A stretch of DNA of 64,000 bases, taken from NCBI RefSeq assembly GCF_002954245.1, contig NZ_PPTG01000048.1, forward strand, positions 310,001 to 374,000. The letters are read 5' to 3'. Of this stretch, positions 20,912 to 30,019 are shown piece by piece (within the stretch, counting starts at the first letter, position 1; each line of letters opens with the position of its first letter). The notes below the pieces were generated by a model that had not been told where the DNA came from, did no database searches, and saw only the letters and a list, made by a program, of their open reading frames with translations. The translations under genes were made by a program, and so were the position numbers. Source of the stretch: Cryobacterium aureum. GTDB taxonomy: Bacteria > Actinomycetota > Actinomycetes > Actinomycetales > Microbacteriaceae.

Positions 20912-22861
20912 ATGACCCTTCTGGAGACGATCCACGGTCCCCGGGACCTCGATGGTCTCCCGAAAGAGCAATTGCCGCAGCTGGCCGCTGAGATTCGCGC
21001 TTTTCTGGTGCGGGAGATCTCCAAAACCGGTGGGCACCTCGGGCCAAACCTTGGCGTGGTCGAACTGACCATCGCCATTCATCGGGTCTTTCAGTCGCCG
21101 ACCGACGCGATCGTCTTCGACACGGGGCACCAGTCCTACGTGCACAAGCTGCTCACCGGGCGGCAGGACTTCAGCAAGCTCCGGCAGCTCGGCGGACTGG
21201 CCGGCTACCCGCAGCGCTCCGAGTCCGAGCACGACATCGTCGAGAGTTCACACGCCTCCAGCTCGCTGTCCTGGGCTGACGGCATCTCCCGGGCGTTTGA
21301 GATCACCGGTCAGAGCGACCGTCACGTTGTGGCCGTGGTCGGCGACGGAGCATTAACCGGGGGAATGACCTGGGAAGCGCTCAATAACATCAGCGACGAC
21401 AACACGCGCAAGCTCATCATCGTGGTCAACGACAACGGGCGCTCCTACGCACCGACCATCGGCGGCATGGCCCGTTTTCTCAACACAATCCGCACGCGCG
21501 CCAGCTACCGGGATGCCTACCTCACCAGCAAGGACGTGTTCGATCGCCTCGGTGCGCCCGGACGGGCTGTTTGGCGCGGCGTCCGCGGCGGCATGCACGG
21601 GTTCCTCGCCCGCGTGACCAACAACGAGGCTCTGTATTCCAACCTCGACATCAAATACATCGGGCCCATCGATGGCCACGACGTGCACGCGATGGAGGAG
21701 GCCCTGGCCCAGGCCAAGGGCTACGGTGCGCCGGTTATTGTGCACGCCATCACCCAAAAGGGCAAGGGCTACGACCCGGCCGTGCAGGACGTGGCCGACC
21801 AGTTCCACGCTGTTGGACAGATCGACCCTGAGACCGGGGAATCGGTCGAAGAACCCGGCGCACAGTCGTATACCTCGGTCTTTGCTGATGAGTTGCTGCG
21901 CTTGGCCATTGAGAACGATCGAATCGTCGCGATCACCGCTGCCATGCTGCGGCCCACCGGGCTGCACAAGATGGCCGAGCGGTTTCCGTCCCGCGTGCAC
22001 GACGTGGGAATCGCGGAACAACACGCTGTCACCAGTGCTGCCGGACTAGCCTTCGGCGGACTGCATCCGGTCGTTGCACTGTACGCGACGTTCATCAATC
22101 GGGCTTTCGACCAGGTGCTGATGGATGTGGCCCTGCACAAAGCCGGCGTCACCTTCGTGCTGGATCGCTCCGGGGTCACCGGACCGGACGGTCCCAGCCA
22201 CCATGGCATGTGGGACCTCGCCATTCTCCAGGTCGTTCCCAATATCCGGCTGGCAGCGCCGCGCGATTCCGCTCGCCTGCGTGAAGAACTCACTGAGGCT
22301 GTCGCGGTTGACGACGGACCAACTGTGGTGCGCAACCCGAAGGGCACGGTGGGGCGCGAATTCGATGCCGTCCGGCGCCTCGACGACGGTGTGGACGTGC
22401 TGCAGGAAGCCACCCAGCAGGACGTTCTCATCGTGACGGTCGGTCCGATGGCCGAGATGGGGATGGATGTTGCGGATCGGCTGGCAGCGCAGGGCATCGG
22501 CGCAACGGTCGTCGACCCGCGCTGGGTCGTTCCGGTGCCGCGGAGCATCATCACCCTCGCCGCAGCGCACCGCATCGTCGTCACGATCGAAGATGGCATT
22601 CGCGTCGGCGGGATCGGCACCCGAATCCGTCAGGATCTGCGGGAGGCCGGCGTCGACACGGCGGTGACCGAACTGGGCCTACCCGATCAGTTCCTCGACC
22701 ACGGCACCCGAGCCCAGATTCTCGACCGGGTGGGGCTGACCCCGCAGGCGATCGCCCGCGACGTCGTAGCTATGGTACTCGGCAGCAAGATTCCGAATGC
22801 CCGGCCGCTGCCGGAAGGCCATACCGATACCGGTGCCATCCGGGTAACCCGCCGCGACTAG
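20912..22861 (+). CDS. dxs: 1-deoxy-D-xylulose-5-phosphate synthase
   Basis: A 649-residue thiamine-diphosphate enzyme. It condenses pyruvate with glyceraldehyde 3-phosphate to DXP, the entry step of the MEP isoprenoid pathway. Visible features are GGHLGPNLGVVELTIAIHRV, DTGHQSYVHKLLTGR near residue 70, and the TPP motif GDGALTGGMTWEALNN near 144. The pyrimidine-domain stretch is VGIAEQHAVTSAAGLAFGGL, then the SGVTGPDGPSHHGMWDLA loop. The C-terminal domain ends normally. The start ATG at 20912 follows AAGGAAG; a GTG at 20897 is a less likely start. It is convergent with the beta-oxidation genes, and a hairpin lies between them. Confidence 0.97.
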   Translation: MTLLETIHGPRDLDGLPKEQLPQLAAEIRAFLVREISKTGGHLGPNLGVVELTIAIHRVFQSPTDAIVFDTGHQSYVHKLLTGRQDFSKLRQLGGLAGYPQRSESEHDIVESSHASSSLSWADGISRAFEITGQSDRHVVAVVGDGALTGGMTWEALNNISDDNTRKLIIVVNDNGRSYAPTIGGMARFLNTIRTRASYRDAYLTSKDVFDRLGAPGRAVWRGVRGGMHGFLARVTNNEALYSNLDIKYIGPIDGHDVHAMEEALAQAKGYGAPVIVHAITQKGKGYDPAVQDVADQFHAVGQIDPETGESVEEPGAQSYTSVFADELLRLAIENDRIVAITAAMLRPTGLHKMAERFPSRVHDVGIAEQHAVTSAAGLAFGGLHPVVALYATFINRAFDQVLMDVALHKAGVTFVLDRSGVTGPDGPSHHGMWDLAILQVVPNIRLAAPRDSARLREELTEAVAVDDGPTVVRNPKGTVGREFDAVRRLDDGVDVLQEATQQDVLIVTVGPMAEMGMDVADRLAAQGIGATVVDPRWVVPVPRSIITLAAAHRIVVTIEDGIRVGGIGTRIRQDLREAGVDTAVTELGLPDQFLDHGTRAQILDRVGLTPQAIARDVVAMVLGSKIPNARPLPEGHTDTGAIRVTRRD

Positions 22862-22908
22862 CCCCCACCCTCCCGAATGCGGACCGCCCAGTCCCGTCCC
22901 GAATACGG

Positions 22909-22926
22909 TCGGGGCCCGGGCCCCGA
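22909..22926. repeat. Perfect GC-only core palindrome
   Basis: TCGGGGCCCGGGCCCCGA is an exact 18-bp inverted repeat, three bases before the dxs-fadB hairpin. Together they make the convergent intergenic region unusually structured. It may add to termination. Confidence 0.6.
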
Positions 22927-22928
22927 AC

Positions 22929-22956
22929 GCGGGCCCAGCTTATAAACTGGGCCCGC
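22929..22956. terminator. Hairpin between convergent dxs and fadB-like genes
   Basis: GCGGGCCCAG and CTGGGCCCGC form a perfect 10-bp stem around the AT-rich loop CTTATAAA. There is no T-run on either side, so it may act in both directions or with Rho. A third partial copy of GGGCCCAG occurs just downstream. Confidence 0.6.
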
Positions 22957-22998
22957 GGACGCAAGGTGGGCCCAGTCGATGACCGGCCCCGGTTCTCA

Positions 22999-25164
22999 CT
23001 AACTGTGAGCGGATGCCGCCCCGACCGTAGCACCGATTCCGCGGATCGGCGGGGTGTGGAACGTGCCGCCGAACACGCGCTCGCTCGCGCCGACCCGGTC
23101 GAGATACGGGGTGATCCCGCCCATCTGGAATGGCCAGCCGGCGCCGAGGATCATGCACAGGTCGATGTCCTCGGCCGCGTGTACTACGTCGTCGTCGAGC
23201 ATCCGCTTGATCTCATCGACCAGACCGTCTTCGACCCGCTGCAGAATCTGCTCGGCCGTCATCGGTGTAGTGCCGCCGGCGACGATCTTCAGCGCGCCCT
23301 TGTCGAAACCGGTGCGGCGGCCCTTGCCGTCGCGCTCGAGGATCTTGCCGTGTTCGGCGAGCTTGTGCAGGTTGTCGCTCTCGAAGAACCGGTCGGGGAA
23401 CGCGGCATGGTGTGTGTCGAGCACGTGAGCGCCCACGGTGAGACCGACGAGCTCGAGCAGCTCGAACGGGGTCATCGGGAGCCCGAACGGCGCCACAGCG
23501 GCCTCCACGACCTCGAACGGGGTTCCGGTGTCGACGGCGTGCATCGCTTCACCGAGCAGCTTGGCCAGCACCCGGTTGACGACGAAGCCGGGGGTGTCCC
23601 TGGTGATCACCGCGTACTTCCGCAGCTTGCCGGCGATGACCATCGCGGTCGCGAGAGTGACCTCATTGGTTTGCGGGGTGTTGACCACCTCGATCAGCGG
23701 CATGACCGCCACCGGGTTGAAAAAGTGGAATCCGACCAGGCGCTCCGGGTGCGCCAGCTTCGATCCGATCTGTTCGACCGAGAGCGACGAAGTGTTCGTG
23801 GCCAGAATGGCCTCGGGCGAGATGAACTTCTCGATTTCAGCGAACACCGACTGCTTCACGCCGAGTTCCTCGAAGACGGCCTCGATCACCCAGTCGGCAT
23901 CGGAGAACAGCGACTTGTCGGTGGTGCCGGTAACCAGCGCGCGAAGCCGGTTGGCTTCATCCGCTGAAATGCGGCCCCTGGTCTCGAGGGTCGCGATCTC
24001 GCCGTGGATGTACGCCACGCCCTTATCGACGCGGGCCTGGTCGAGGTCGGTGATGACCACTGGAACCCTGAGCCGACGAACGAAGAGCAGGGCGAACTGG
24101 CTGGCCATGAGGCCGGCACCGATCACGCCGACCTTGGTTATGGGCCGGGCCAGTTTCTTGTCCGGTGCTCCGGCAGGGCGCTTGGCGCGCTTCTGCACGA
24201 GGTTGAAGGCGTAGATGCTCGCCTGCAACTGGTCGCCGGCGATGAGGCCGGCGAGGGCGACGTCTTCACGCTCGAAGCCCTCGGCGCGAGTGCCGCTCTT
24301 GGCCGCCTGCAGCAGGTCGAGCGCCACGTACGGCGACTTTGCGACCTCGCCGATGCGGTTCACGAGCATCTTGCGAGCGATGCCGACGGCGACGTCCCAC
24401 TTGACGAGGCGCTCGATTTTGCCAGGCACATTCGGGCGGGACACCTTCGTCGTGCCAGCGATGACACCGTCGGCCCACTTGATGGAATCTTCGAGGAACC
24501 GCGCCGACGTGAACATGACATCCGCGATTCCGAGGGAGAGTGCATCCGCTCCGGTGAGGGTGCGGTTGTTCTTGAGCGGGTTCTCGATGATGACCTTGAG
24601 GGCGTTCTCGATGCCGATCAGGTTGGGCAGCAGGTAGGAGCCGCCCCACCCCGGAATCAGGCCGAGAAATACTTCGGGTAGCGCGATCGCGGGCACGGCG
24701 GCATCGACGGTGCGGTAGCTCGCGTTCAGGCCGATTTCGAGGCCGCCACCGAGCGCGAGCCCGTTGATGAACACGAACGAGGGCACGCCGAGCGTGTCGA
24801 GCTTGCCGAGGGCGTGGTGGCCGAGCTGGCTGAGAAGCTGGCCGGCCTCAAGCGAAGGAATGTCGGCGACCTTGCTGAGGTCGGCGCCGGCAGCCAGAAT
24901 GAACGGCTTGCCGGTGACGGCCACGCCGTGAATCTCGCCGCGCCCGGCGCGAGCTTTTAGCTCATCCATCGTCGCGGCGAATTCGAGCAGGGTGACCGGG
25001 CCGAGCGTGTTCGGCCGAGTGTGGTCGCGCCCATTGTCCAGGGTGAGCAGGGCCAGGGTGCGGTCGGCCGAGAGCGGCACATCGCGCACAAAGGAATGCG
25101 TAACCACCTCGTCGGCCGAGATCGCGACGAGCGAGGAGAAATCGAGGGAATCGTAGTTGGTCAT
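22999..25164 (-). CDS. Multifunctional fatty acid oxidation protein (enoyl-CoA hydratase / 3-hydroxyacyl-CoA dehydrogenase)
   Basis: A 721-residue FadB/FadJ-type protein. Residues of about 1-190 are a crotonase domain. The oxyanion and catalytic regions are AAGADLSKVADI, NGLALGGGLEIGL and ALPEVFLGLIPGWGGSYLLP; both conserved glutamates (in GGGLE and LPE) are present. The NAD-binding dehydrogenase domain starts near 340 (KVGVIGAGLMASQFALLF) and has HFFNPVAVMPLIEVV with the catalytic histidine. Two 3HCDH C-terminal repeats follow (DTPGFVVNRVLAKLLGEAMH, then YLDRVGASERVFGG). It hydrates enoyl-CoA and oxidises L-3-hydroxyacyl-CoA. The start at 25164 overlaps the thiolase stop by ATGA, so the two genes form the classical beta-oxidation pair. 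Confidence 0.95.
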   Translation of the reverse strand: MTNYDSLDFSSLVAISADEVVTHSFVRDVPLSADRTLALLTLDNGRDHTRPNTLGPVTLLEFAATMDELKARAGRGEIHGVAVTGKPFILAAGADLSKVADIPSLEAGQLLSQLGHHALGKLDTLGVPSFVFINGLALGGGLEIGLNASYRTVDAAVPAIALPEVFLGLIPGWGGSYLLPNLIGIENALKVIIENPLKNNRTLTGADALSLGIADVMFTSARFLEDSIKWADGVIAGTTKVSRPNVPGKIERLVKWDVAVGIARKMLVNRIGEVAKSPYVALDLLQAAKSGTRAEGFEREDVALAGLIAGDQLQASIYAFNLVQKRAKRPAGAPDKKLARPITKVGVIGAGLMASQFALLFVRRLRVPVVITDLDQARVDKGVAYIHGEIATLETRGRISADEANRLRALVTGTTDKSLFSDADWVIEAVFEELGVKQSVFAEIEKFISPEAILATNTSSLSVEQIGSKLAHPERLVGFHFFNPVAVMPLIEVVNTPQTNEVTLATAMVIAGKLRKYAVITRDTPGFVVNRVLAKLLGEAMHAVDTGTPFEVVEAAVAPFGLPMTPFELLELVGLTVGAHVLDTHHAAFPDRFFESDNLHKLAEHGKILERDGKGRRTGFDKGALKIVAGGTTPMTAEQILQRVEDGLVDEIKRMLDDDVVHAAEDIDLCMILGAGWPFQMGGITPYLDRVGASERVFGGTFHTPPIRGIGATVGAASAHS

Positions 25165-26366
25165 CGCTTGGCTGCCTTCTTGTTGAAGTGCGGGTTTTCC
25201 CAAATCACGGAGCCGCCCTGGCCGAGCCCGATGCACATGGCAGTGAGGCCATAGCGCACCTCCGGGTGCGACTCGAACTGGTGCGCGAGCTGGTTCATCA
25301 AGCGAACGCCGGAGGAGGCGAGCGGATGCCCCAGCGCGATCGCGCCGCCGTACTCGTTCACGCGGGGGTCTTCATCGTCGATGCCGAAGTGGTCGAGAAA
25401 GGAGATGACCTGCACGGCGAAGGCTTCGTTGAGCTCGAACAGGCCGATGTCGGTGATCGACAGCCCCGCCTTTCGCAGCGCCTTCTCGGTGGAGGGCACC
25501 GGGCCAAGGCCCATGACCTCCGGTTCAACGCCGGCAAAGGCGAAGCTCGTCATGGTCATCTTCACGCCGAGACCGAGTTCCTTAGCGGTGGCGCCGCTCG
25601 CCAGCAGGCAAGCGGATGCGCCGTCGTTCAGGCCGGACGCGTTGCCGGCCGTGACGCGGCCATGCGAGCGGAACGGCGTGCGCAGGCCAGCGAGGCCCTC
25701 GAGGGTGGTCTCAGGGCGCGGTGCCTCGTCCCGGGTCGCAAGGCCCCAGCCGGATTCGCTGCGCGTGGCAACGGGAATCAGGTCGGGCTGAATGTTTCCG
25801 GCTTCGTAGGCTGCGGCGACCTTCTGCTGGCTGCGCAGCGCAAACCGGTCGGAGCGTTCCTTGGTATATGAGGGGAACCGGTCGTGAATGCGCTCGGCGG
25901 TCGCGCCCATGTTGAGGGCGTCTTCGCTGACCAGCCGCTCGGAGAGGAACCGGGGGTTCGGGTCGGCCCCGAACCCCATCGGGTGGCGGCCCATATGCTC
26001 GACGCCACCGGCGATGGCGAGGTCGTAGGCACCGAAACCGATTGACGATCCCATCATGGTGACGGCGGTCATCGCCCCGGCGCACATGCGGTCAATGGCA
26101 AAACCAGGAACCGATTTCGGCAGGCCGGCCAGCAGGGCGGCCGTGCGCCCCAGGGTCAGACCCTGGTCGCCGGTCTGGGTCGTGGCCGCGATCGCGACAT
26201 CGTCGATCCGTTCCGGCGGGACGCCGGGATTACGTTCCATCAGCCCGATAATCGCCTTGACCACGAGGTCGTCGGCTCGGGTGTTCCAATACATGCCCTT
26301 TTCGCCGGCGCGTCCGAACGGGGTTCGAACTCCGTCCACAAAAACGACTTCTGCTCTCTCGGCCAC
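25161..26366 (-). CDS. Acetyl-CoA C-acyltransferase (thiolase)
   Basis: A 401-residue degradative thiolase (FadA-like) that cleaves 3-ketoacyl-CoA with CoA to acetyl-CoA and a shortened acyl-CoA. The nucleophilic cysteine is near residue 95 in DRMCAGAMTAV. NEAFAVQ, GGAIALGHPLASSG with the catalytic histidine, and CIGLGQGGSVIWE with the second cysteine complete the site. A long loop around GRHPMGFGADPNPRF is typical of the FadA/FadI side rather than biosynthetic thiolases. It is the first gene of the pair with the multifunctional alpha subunit. The 110 bp upstream should hold the promoter, but no clear FadR-type operator is visible. Confidence 0.95.
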   Translation of the reverse strand: MAERAEVVFVDGVRTPFGRAGEKGMYWNTRADDLVVKAIIGLMERNPGVPPERIDDVAIAATTQTGDQGLTLGRTAALLAGLPKSVPGFAIDRMCAGAMTAVTMMGSSIGFGAYDLAIAGGVEHMGRHPMGFGADPNPRFLSERLVSEDALNMGATAERIHDRFPSYTKERSDRFALRSQQKVAAAYEAGNIQPDLIPVATRSESGWGLATRDEAPRPETTLEGLAGLRTPFRSHGRVTAGNASGLNDGASACLLASGATAKELGLGVKMTMTSFAFAGVEPEVMGLGPVPSTEKALRKAGLSITDIGLFELNEAFAVQVISFLDHFGIDDEDPRVNEYGGAIALGHPLASSGVRLMNQLAHQFESHPEVRYGLTAMCIGLGQGGSVIWENPHFNKKAAKR

Positions 26367-26476
26367 AATGCCTCCCGTAGGTGATTCACACAGATCCGCT
26401 TGGTGCTCATCGCATCTTTAAGGTCTGGTCCGATCCTAGGGTGGCAAAAATAGCCGCCCGAATCGTTTGCCGGTTT

Positions 26477-27700
26477 CTACGACTCCAGATCCGAGGCCGG
26501 GTCGGCCGTTTGTGGAACTTCTACAAAAGCATCCGCTATTAATTGTGCAGTCACGTCAACTTGCCAGCGTCGTGCTCCCAGATTGGTCAACGCTTGCCCA
26601 ACGGATGCCGCATCCACCGGCTCAGGCGGCGACCACGCCACTCGACGCAGGAAGTCGGGCGTGAGCAGATTCTCAAGCGGAATGTCGACGTCGTCGGAGA
26701 CGGTCTGCAGTGCAGCGCGTGCCGCTTTGTAGCGCACGTCGGCGTCGGGATTGCGGTCGGCCCACGCCCGAGGGGGCGGCAGGGTGTCGTTGCTCGCCTT
26801 GAGCGCGGGCAGGTCGGCCGTGGCGCGGCCGCGCTGAATGGCAGCCCACCAACGGTCGAGCTCATTGCGGCTCGCCCGTCCGTTGAACTCGCGAAGGTCA
26901 AAGAGCGCTTGCCTCGTCGCCGGGAGTACCCGGGCAGCCGCGAGTAGTGAGGCGTCGGGCACGAGGCGACCGGGGGACACGTCCACGTCGCGTGCGAATT
27001 CGTCGCGGGCCAACCAGAGTTCCCGGGCGACGGCGAGGTTGCGCTGGCTGCGCAGGGAATGCAGTCCGGACAGTCGCCGCCACGGGTCCACGCGGGCGGC
27101 CTTGGCTTCCTTGGCCAGGGTTGCTGCGAATTCCTGGTCGGCGATGTCGGTCTTGTCGGATTCGATCAGCAGCTCCACCATGCGGTCGCGCAGGTCGGGC
27201 AGCAGCTCAACGTCGAGGGCGGCGTAGACCAGCCAGGATTCGGGCAGGGGCCGGGTGGACCAGTTCGCGGCTGAATGTTCCTTGGCGAGGTGGATGCCGA
27301 GCAGCTCTTCCACCACGGTGCCCAGGCCGACCCGCGGAATGCCGAGCAGCCGCGCGGCGAGCTCAGTGTCGAAGATGTGGGCCGGGTCGAGTCCGACCTC
27401 GCGCAGGCAGGCGAGGTCCTGACTCGCGGCGTGCAGAATCCACTCCTCGTCGGCCAGCGCCTCGTTCAGTTCGCTGAAATCGCCGATCGGCGGCGGGTCG
27501 AACAGAAACGTGCCGGCGCCGCGGCGATAAATCTGAATCAGGTACGCGCGCTGCGAGTAAGTGAAACCGGATGCCCGCTCAGCGTCGACCCCGACCGGCC
27601 CGTTACCGGCGGCCAAGGCAGCGGTGGCAGCGAGGTAGGCCTCGCGGGTGTCAACGACCTGGTGTTGGACGGTGCTCTGCTTGGATTGCGATTCAGCCAC
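26477..27700 (-). CDS. rnd: Ribonuclease D-like 3'-5' exonuclease with HRDC domain
   Basis: A 407-residue protein. The DEDD exonuclease domain has Exo I VGVDAERASGF, Exo II within HAASQDLACLREVGLDPAHIFDTELAAR, and Exo III YAALDVELLPDL. An HRDC domain follows (RNLAVARELWLARDEFARDVD, then FNGRASRNELDRWWAAIQRG). The C-terminal extension of about 100 residues is common in actinobacterial members. RNase D-type enzymes trim 3' ends of stable RNAs. The start is taken at the GTG at 27700, 8 bp inside the preceding DUF3000 gene; an open frame continues upstream but is antisense-like and not conserved. It is an operon with DUF3000, an actinobacterial arrangement. Confidence 0.92.
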   Translation of the reverse strand: MAESQSKQSTVQHQVVDTREAYLAATAALAAGNGPVGVDAERASGFTYSQRAYLIQIYRRGAGTFLFDPPPIGDFSELNEALADEEWILHAASQDLACLREVGLDPAHIFDTELAARLLGIPRVGLGTVVEELLGIHLAKEHSAANWSTRPLPESWLVYAALDVELLPDLRDRMVELLIESDKTDIADQEFAATLAKEAKAARVDPWRRLSGLHSLRSQRNLAVARELWLARDEFARDVDVSPGRLVPDASLLAAARVLPATRQALFDLREFNGRASRNELDRWWAAIQRGRATADLPALKASNDTLPPPRAWADRNPDADVRYKAARAALQTVSDDVDIPLENLLTPDFLRRVAWSPPEPVDAASVGQALTNLGARRWQVDVTAQLIADAFVEVPQTADPASDLES

Positions 27701-28283
27701 GGGCTGCTCGGCGTGCTGACAACATGCTGACTCCTTCCCCAGCGGGAGGGAGGCCGGCGAGCATGCAGAGCAGCTCGCCCCAGCCCTCGACGTGGGCGGT
27801 GAGATTGTGATCCAGGGGTGTCCACGACGCGCGCAGCTCAATCTGCGCGCCATCCCCTTGTTTGGCGAGTTCGCCAAAGCCTGACGAGATTATTTTAGTC
27901 GCCGTTCCGGAGGCCGCGGTGTACTTGGCCTTGCGGGAGTCCAGGGCGTCGACGAGCCAGGCCCAGGTGACCTCGGCCAAAAACGGGTCGAGGCCGATCT
28001 CAACTTCAAGCGGCGCCTGCGCGAAACAGACCACGCGGAAGGCTCCGTTCCAGCCTTCGGGTTCCTCCGGGTCGTAAAGCAGGATGAACCGGCCGGTTCC
28101 GAGGTCGGAGTCGCTGCCGTGCCGCACCGGCTGGATATTGGCAGCCAGTGCGATCGAATACGGGGCGAGCTGGGCGGGCGCTGCAATTTCGGTGACGACT
28201 AATTCGGCCCGGCTCGTGGCGCGACGAATCGCGGTCAACGCCGCGGCAAACTCCGCGGGGAGCGATTGATCTGTTTCGGGCAC
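27693..28283 (-). CDS. DUF3000 family protein
   Basis: A 196-residue soluble protein of an actinobacterial family. Recognisable stretches are AALTAIRRATSRAELVVTEI, GRFILLYDPEEPEGWNGAFR with FAQAPLEVEIGLDPFLAEV, and the C-terminal ELRASWTPLDHNLTAHVEGW. It has no known function and no catalytic motif I recognise. It is encoded directly ahead of the RNase D gene with an 8-bp overlap, so the two are co-translated. A link to RNA processing is therefore plausible but unproven. Confidence 0.92.
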   Translation of the reverse strand: MPETDQSLPAEFAAALTAIRRATSRAELVVTEIAAPAQLAPYSIALAANIQPVRHGSDSDLGTGRFILLYDPEEPEGWNGAFRVVCFAQAPLEVEIGLDPFLAEVTWAWLVDALDSRKAKYTAASGTATKIISSGFGELAKQGDGAQIELRASWTPLDHNLTAHVEGWGELLCMLAGLPPAGEGVSMLSARRAARG

Positions 28284-28347
28284 GTCTGCAGACTAGAGTT
28301 TTTTCTGGGTGTTGTCCGTGAGGCACGCCGACCAGTCGGAGGTGCGC

Positions 28348-29583
28348 ATGCAAGACCTACAGCCGCCAAACGGGCGTCACAGCCATGTTCTGTCAGCGAT
28401 TCTCGGCGTCACCGGCGTCGTCGTCGCTGGTTCCGCGGTGGCTGTCGTGAGCGCCGCCGCTGTGCTCTCTGCCGTCATGGCGAAGACCATCGTCACCCCG
28501 CCCCTAGCGCGCGGCGACGACACCAGGGTCGTTGCGGTCGACCTGCCGAGCGCAACGATCACGCTGCAACGCCACCGCGATTCTGTGCTGCCGGGCGACT
28601 ACAGCTTCTTCTTCAGCGGCGGCACCGGCCATGCTCGGGTCGGCGAGATCATCGCGCGCACGGCCACCACGGTCACAAGGCGCATCCTCGCTGTCGACTA
28701 CGGCGACCTCAAGGCCACCCGCCGGGGCCGGTTCAGCGGCTGGCTCTATCAGAGCCCCGCCGATCTGGGATTCGACTGGACCGAGGTCACCGTGCCCACT
28801 CCGGTCGGACCGGCCCCCGCCTGGCTCATTCCGGCGGATGCCGGTGCACCAGCTGAAAGCGCAGCATCCGCTGGTCCGGCGAAGCGGTGGGTGATCCAGG
28901 TGCACGGCCGGGCGGTGCGTCGCGAGGAGGCCCTGCGGGCGGTGCCGGTGTTTCGTGCGGCCGGCTACACGTCGTTACTCGTCTCCTATCGGAACGATGG
29001 CGACGCCCCGGCCAGCGCCGACGGACGCTACGGCCTCGGCGACACCGAATGGCCTGACGTGGATGCTGCAGTCGACTTCGCCGCCGCACAGGGGGCGACC
29101 AGCATCGTGCTGATGGGCTGGTCGATGGGCGGCGCCGTGGTGCTGCAGACCCTGACCCGCAGTGCGCACCCGCACCTGATCACCGGGGTGGTGTTGGAAT
29201 CTCCCGTGATCGACTGGGCCGACGTCGTCAGAGCCCAGGCGATTGACCGCCGGTTGCCGACGCTGATTGCGCGAGGCGCTGTCGCAGCCATGGGTGCACA
29301 CTGGGCCAGGTGGCTCACCGGTCAGGCCGAGCCGATCGATTTCAAGCGGCTCGACTTCGTGGCCAGGGCATGCGACCTGCACCGGCCCATTCTGCTGCTG
29401 CACAGTGACGACGACGGCTTCGTGCCGGTCACCGGGTCGCGGCGGCTGGCTAAGCTCCGACCGGACACGGTGACCTTCGTGGCATTCAGCGAAGCCCGGC
29501 ACACCAAACTGTGGAACTACGATCCCGATCGGTGGAACGCCGAGATCGCGGCCTGGCTGGCCACCCTGCCAAACCCCAAGTAG
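28348..29583 (+). CDS. Alpha/beta hydrolase, membrane-anchored
   Basis: A 411-residue protein. Residues of about 13-45 are one hydrophobic segment (LSAILGVTGVVVAGSAVAVV), probably a signal anchor, so the enzyme should face outward. The hydrolase core has the nucleophile elbow GWSMGG with Ser near 259. The acid lies in LLHSDDDGFVPVTG, and the histidine in EARHTKLWN near the end. An N-terminal beta-rich region of about 100 residues precedes the core. The nearest relatives are uncharacterised actinobacterial alpha/beta hydrolases with a DUF-like N-terminal part; the substrate is unknown. The start ATG at 28348 follows GGAGG at five bases; an upstream TTG at 28309 lacks such a site. It is divergent from DUF3000 and convergent with the sufE-like gene. 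Confidence 0.87.
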   Translation: MQDLQPPNGRHSHVLSAILGVTGVVVAGSAVAVVSAAAVLSAVMAKTIVTPPLARGDDTRVVAVDLPSATITLQRHRDSVLPGDYSFFFSGGTGHARVGEIIARTATTVTRRILAVDYGDLKATRRGRFSGWLYQSPADLGFDWTEVTVPTPVGPAPAWLIPADAGAPAESAASAGPAKRWVIQVHGRAVRREEALRAVPVFRAAGYTSLLVSYRNDGDAPASADGRYGLGDTEWPDVDAAVDFAAAQGATSIVLMGWSMGGAVVLQTLTRSAHPHLITGVVLESPVIDWADVVRAQAIDRRLPTLIARGAVAAMGAHWARWLTGQAEPIDFKRLDFVARACDLHRPILLLHSDDDGFVPVTGSRRLAKLRPDTVTFVAFSEARHTKLWNYDPDRWNAEIAAWLATLPNPK

Positions 29584-29590
29584 CCGACAA

Positions 29591-30019
29591 CTAGGCGGCG
29601 AGGCGTTCCCTCAGCTGGCGTTTGGCCCGGCCGAGCATGGCGCTCATGCCGCGCAGGCGCAGCGGCGACACGGCCTCGGTCAGACCGATCGACTGGGGGT
29701 AATCGTCGGGAACCGCCAGCACCTGCTCGGCGCTCAGGCCGTCCAGGCCCTGGGCCAGGATGGACGCGAACCCGCGAGTGGTCGGAGACTCACGTGGAGC
29801 GCTCGCGTGCAGGTGAAACGCGCCGTCAGCATCCACTTCGACGAAGATGAATACCGGCGACTGGCATTCAACGACGCGCTCCAGCAGGTCGGGGTGGTCC
29901 TGAAATTTCTGCGGAAGCTCCGGCAGCTCGTTGGCGAACTCCAGCAACAGGAGCAATCGATCCTTCTGCTCGAGCGCGAGAAAGTCTTCGCGAATCTCAT
30001 TCAGCAGGTCCGTGCTCAT
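29591..30019 (-). CDS. SufE family protein
   Basis: A 142-residue sulfur-acceptor protein. SufE takes persulfide sulfur from a cysteine desulfurase and activates it. The acceptor cysteine is C52 in [11 protein letters not shown]; the residue before it is Glu where many SufE proteins have Gly. Other conserved parts are [11 protein letters not shown] near the start, and [17 protein letters not shown] and [19 protein letters not shown] near the end. The start at 30019 overlaps the sulfurtransferase stop by ATGA. A rhodanese-sufE pair is common in actinobacteria and suggests that the two proteins exchange sulfane sulfur rather than serving the main suf operon, which is not in this window. Confidence 0.92.
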   Translation of the reverse strand: MSTDLLNEIREDFLALEQKDRLLLLLEFANELPELPQKFQDHPDLLERVVECQSPVFIFVEVDADGAFHLHASAPRESPTTRGFASILAQGLDGLSAEQVLAVPDDYPQSIGLTEAVSPLRLRGMSAMLGRAKRQLRERLAA

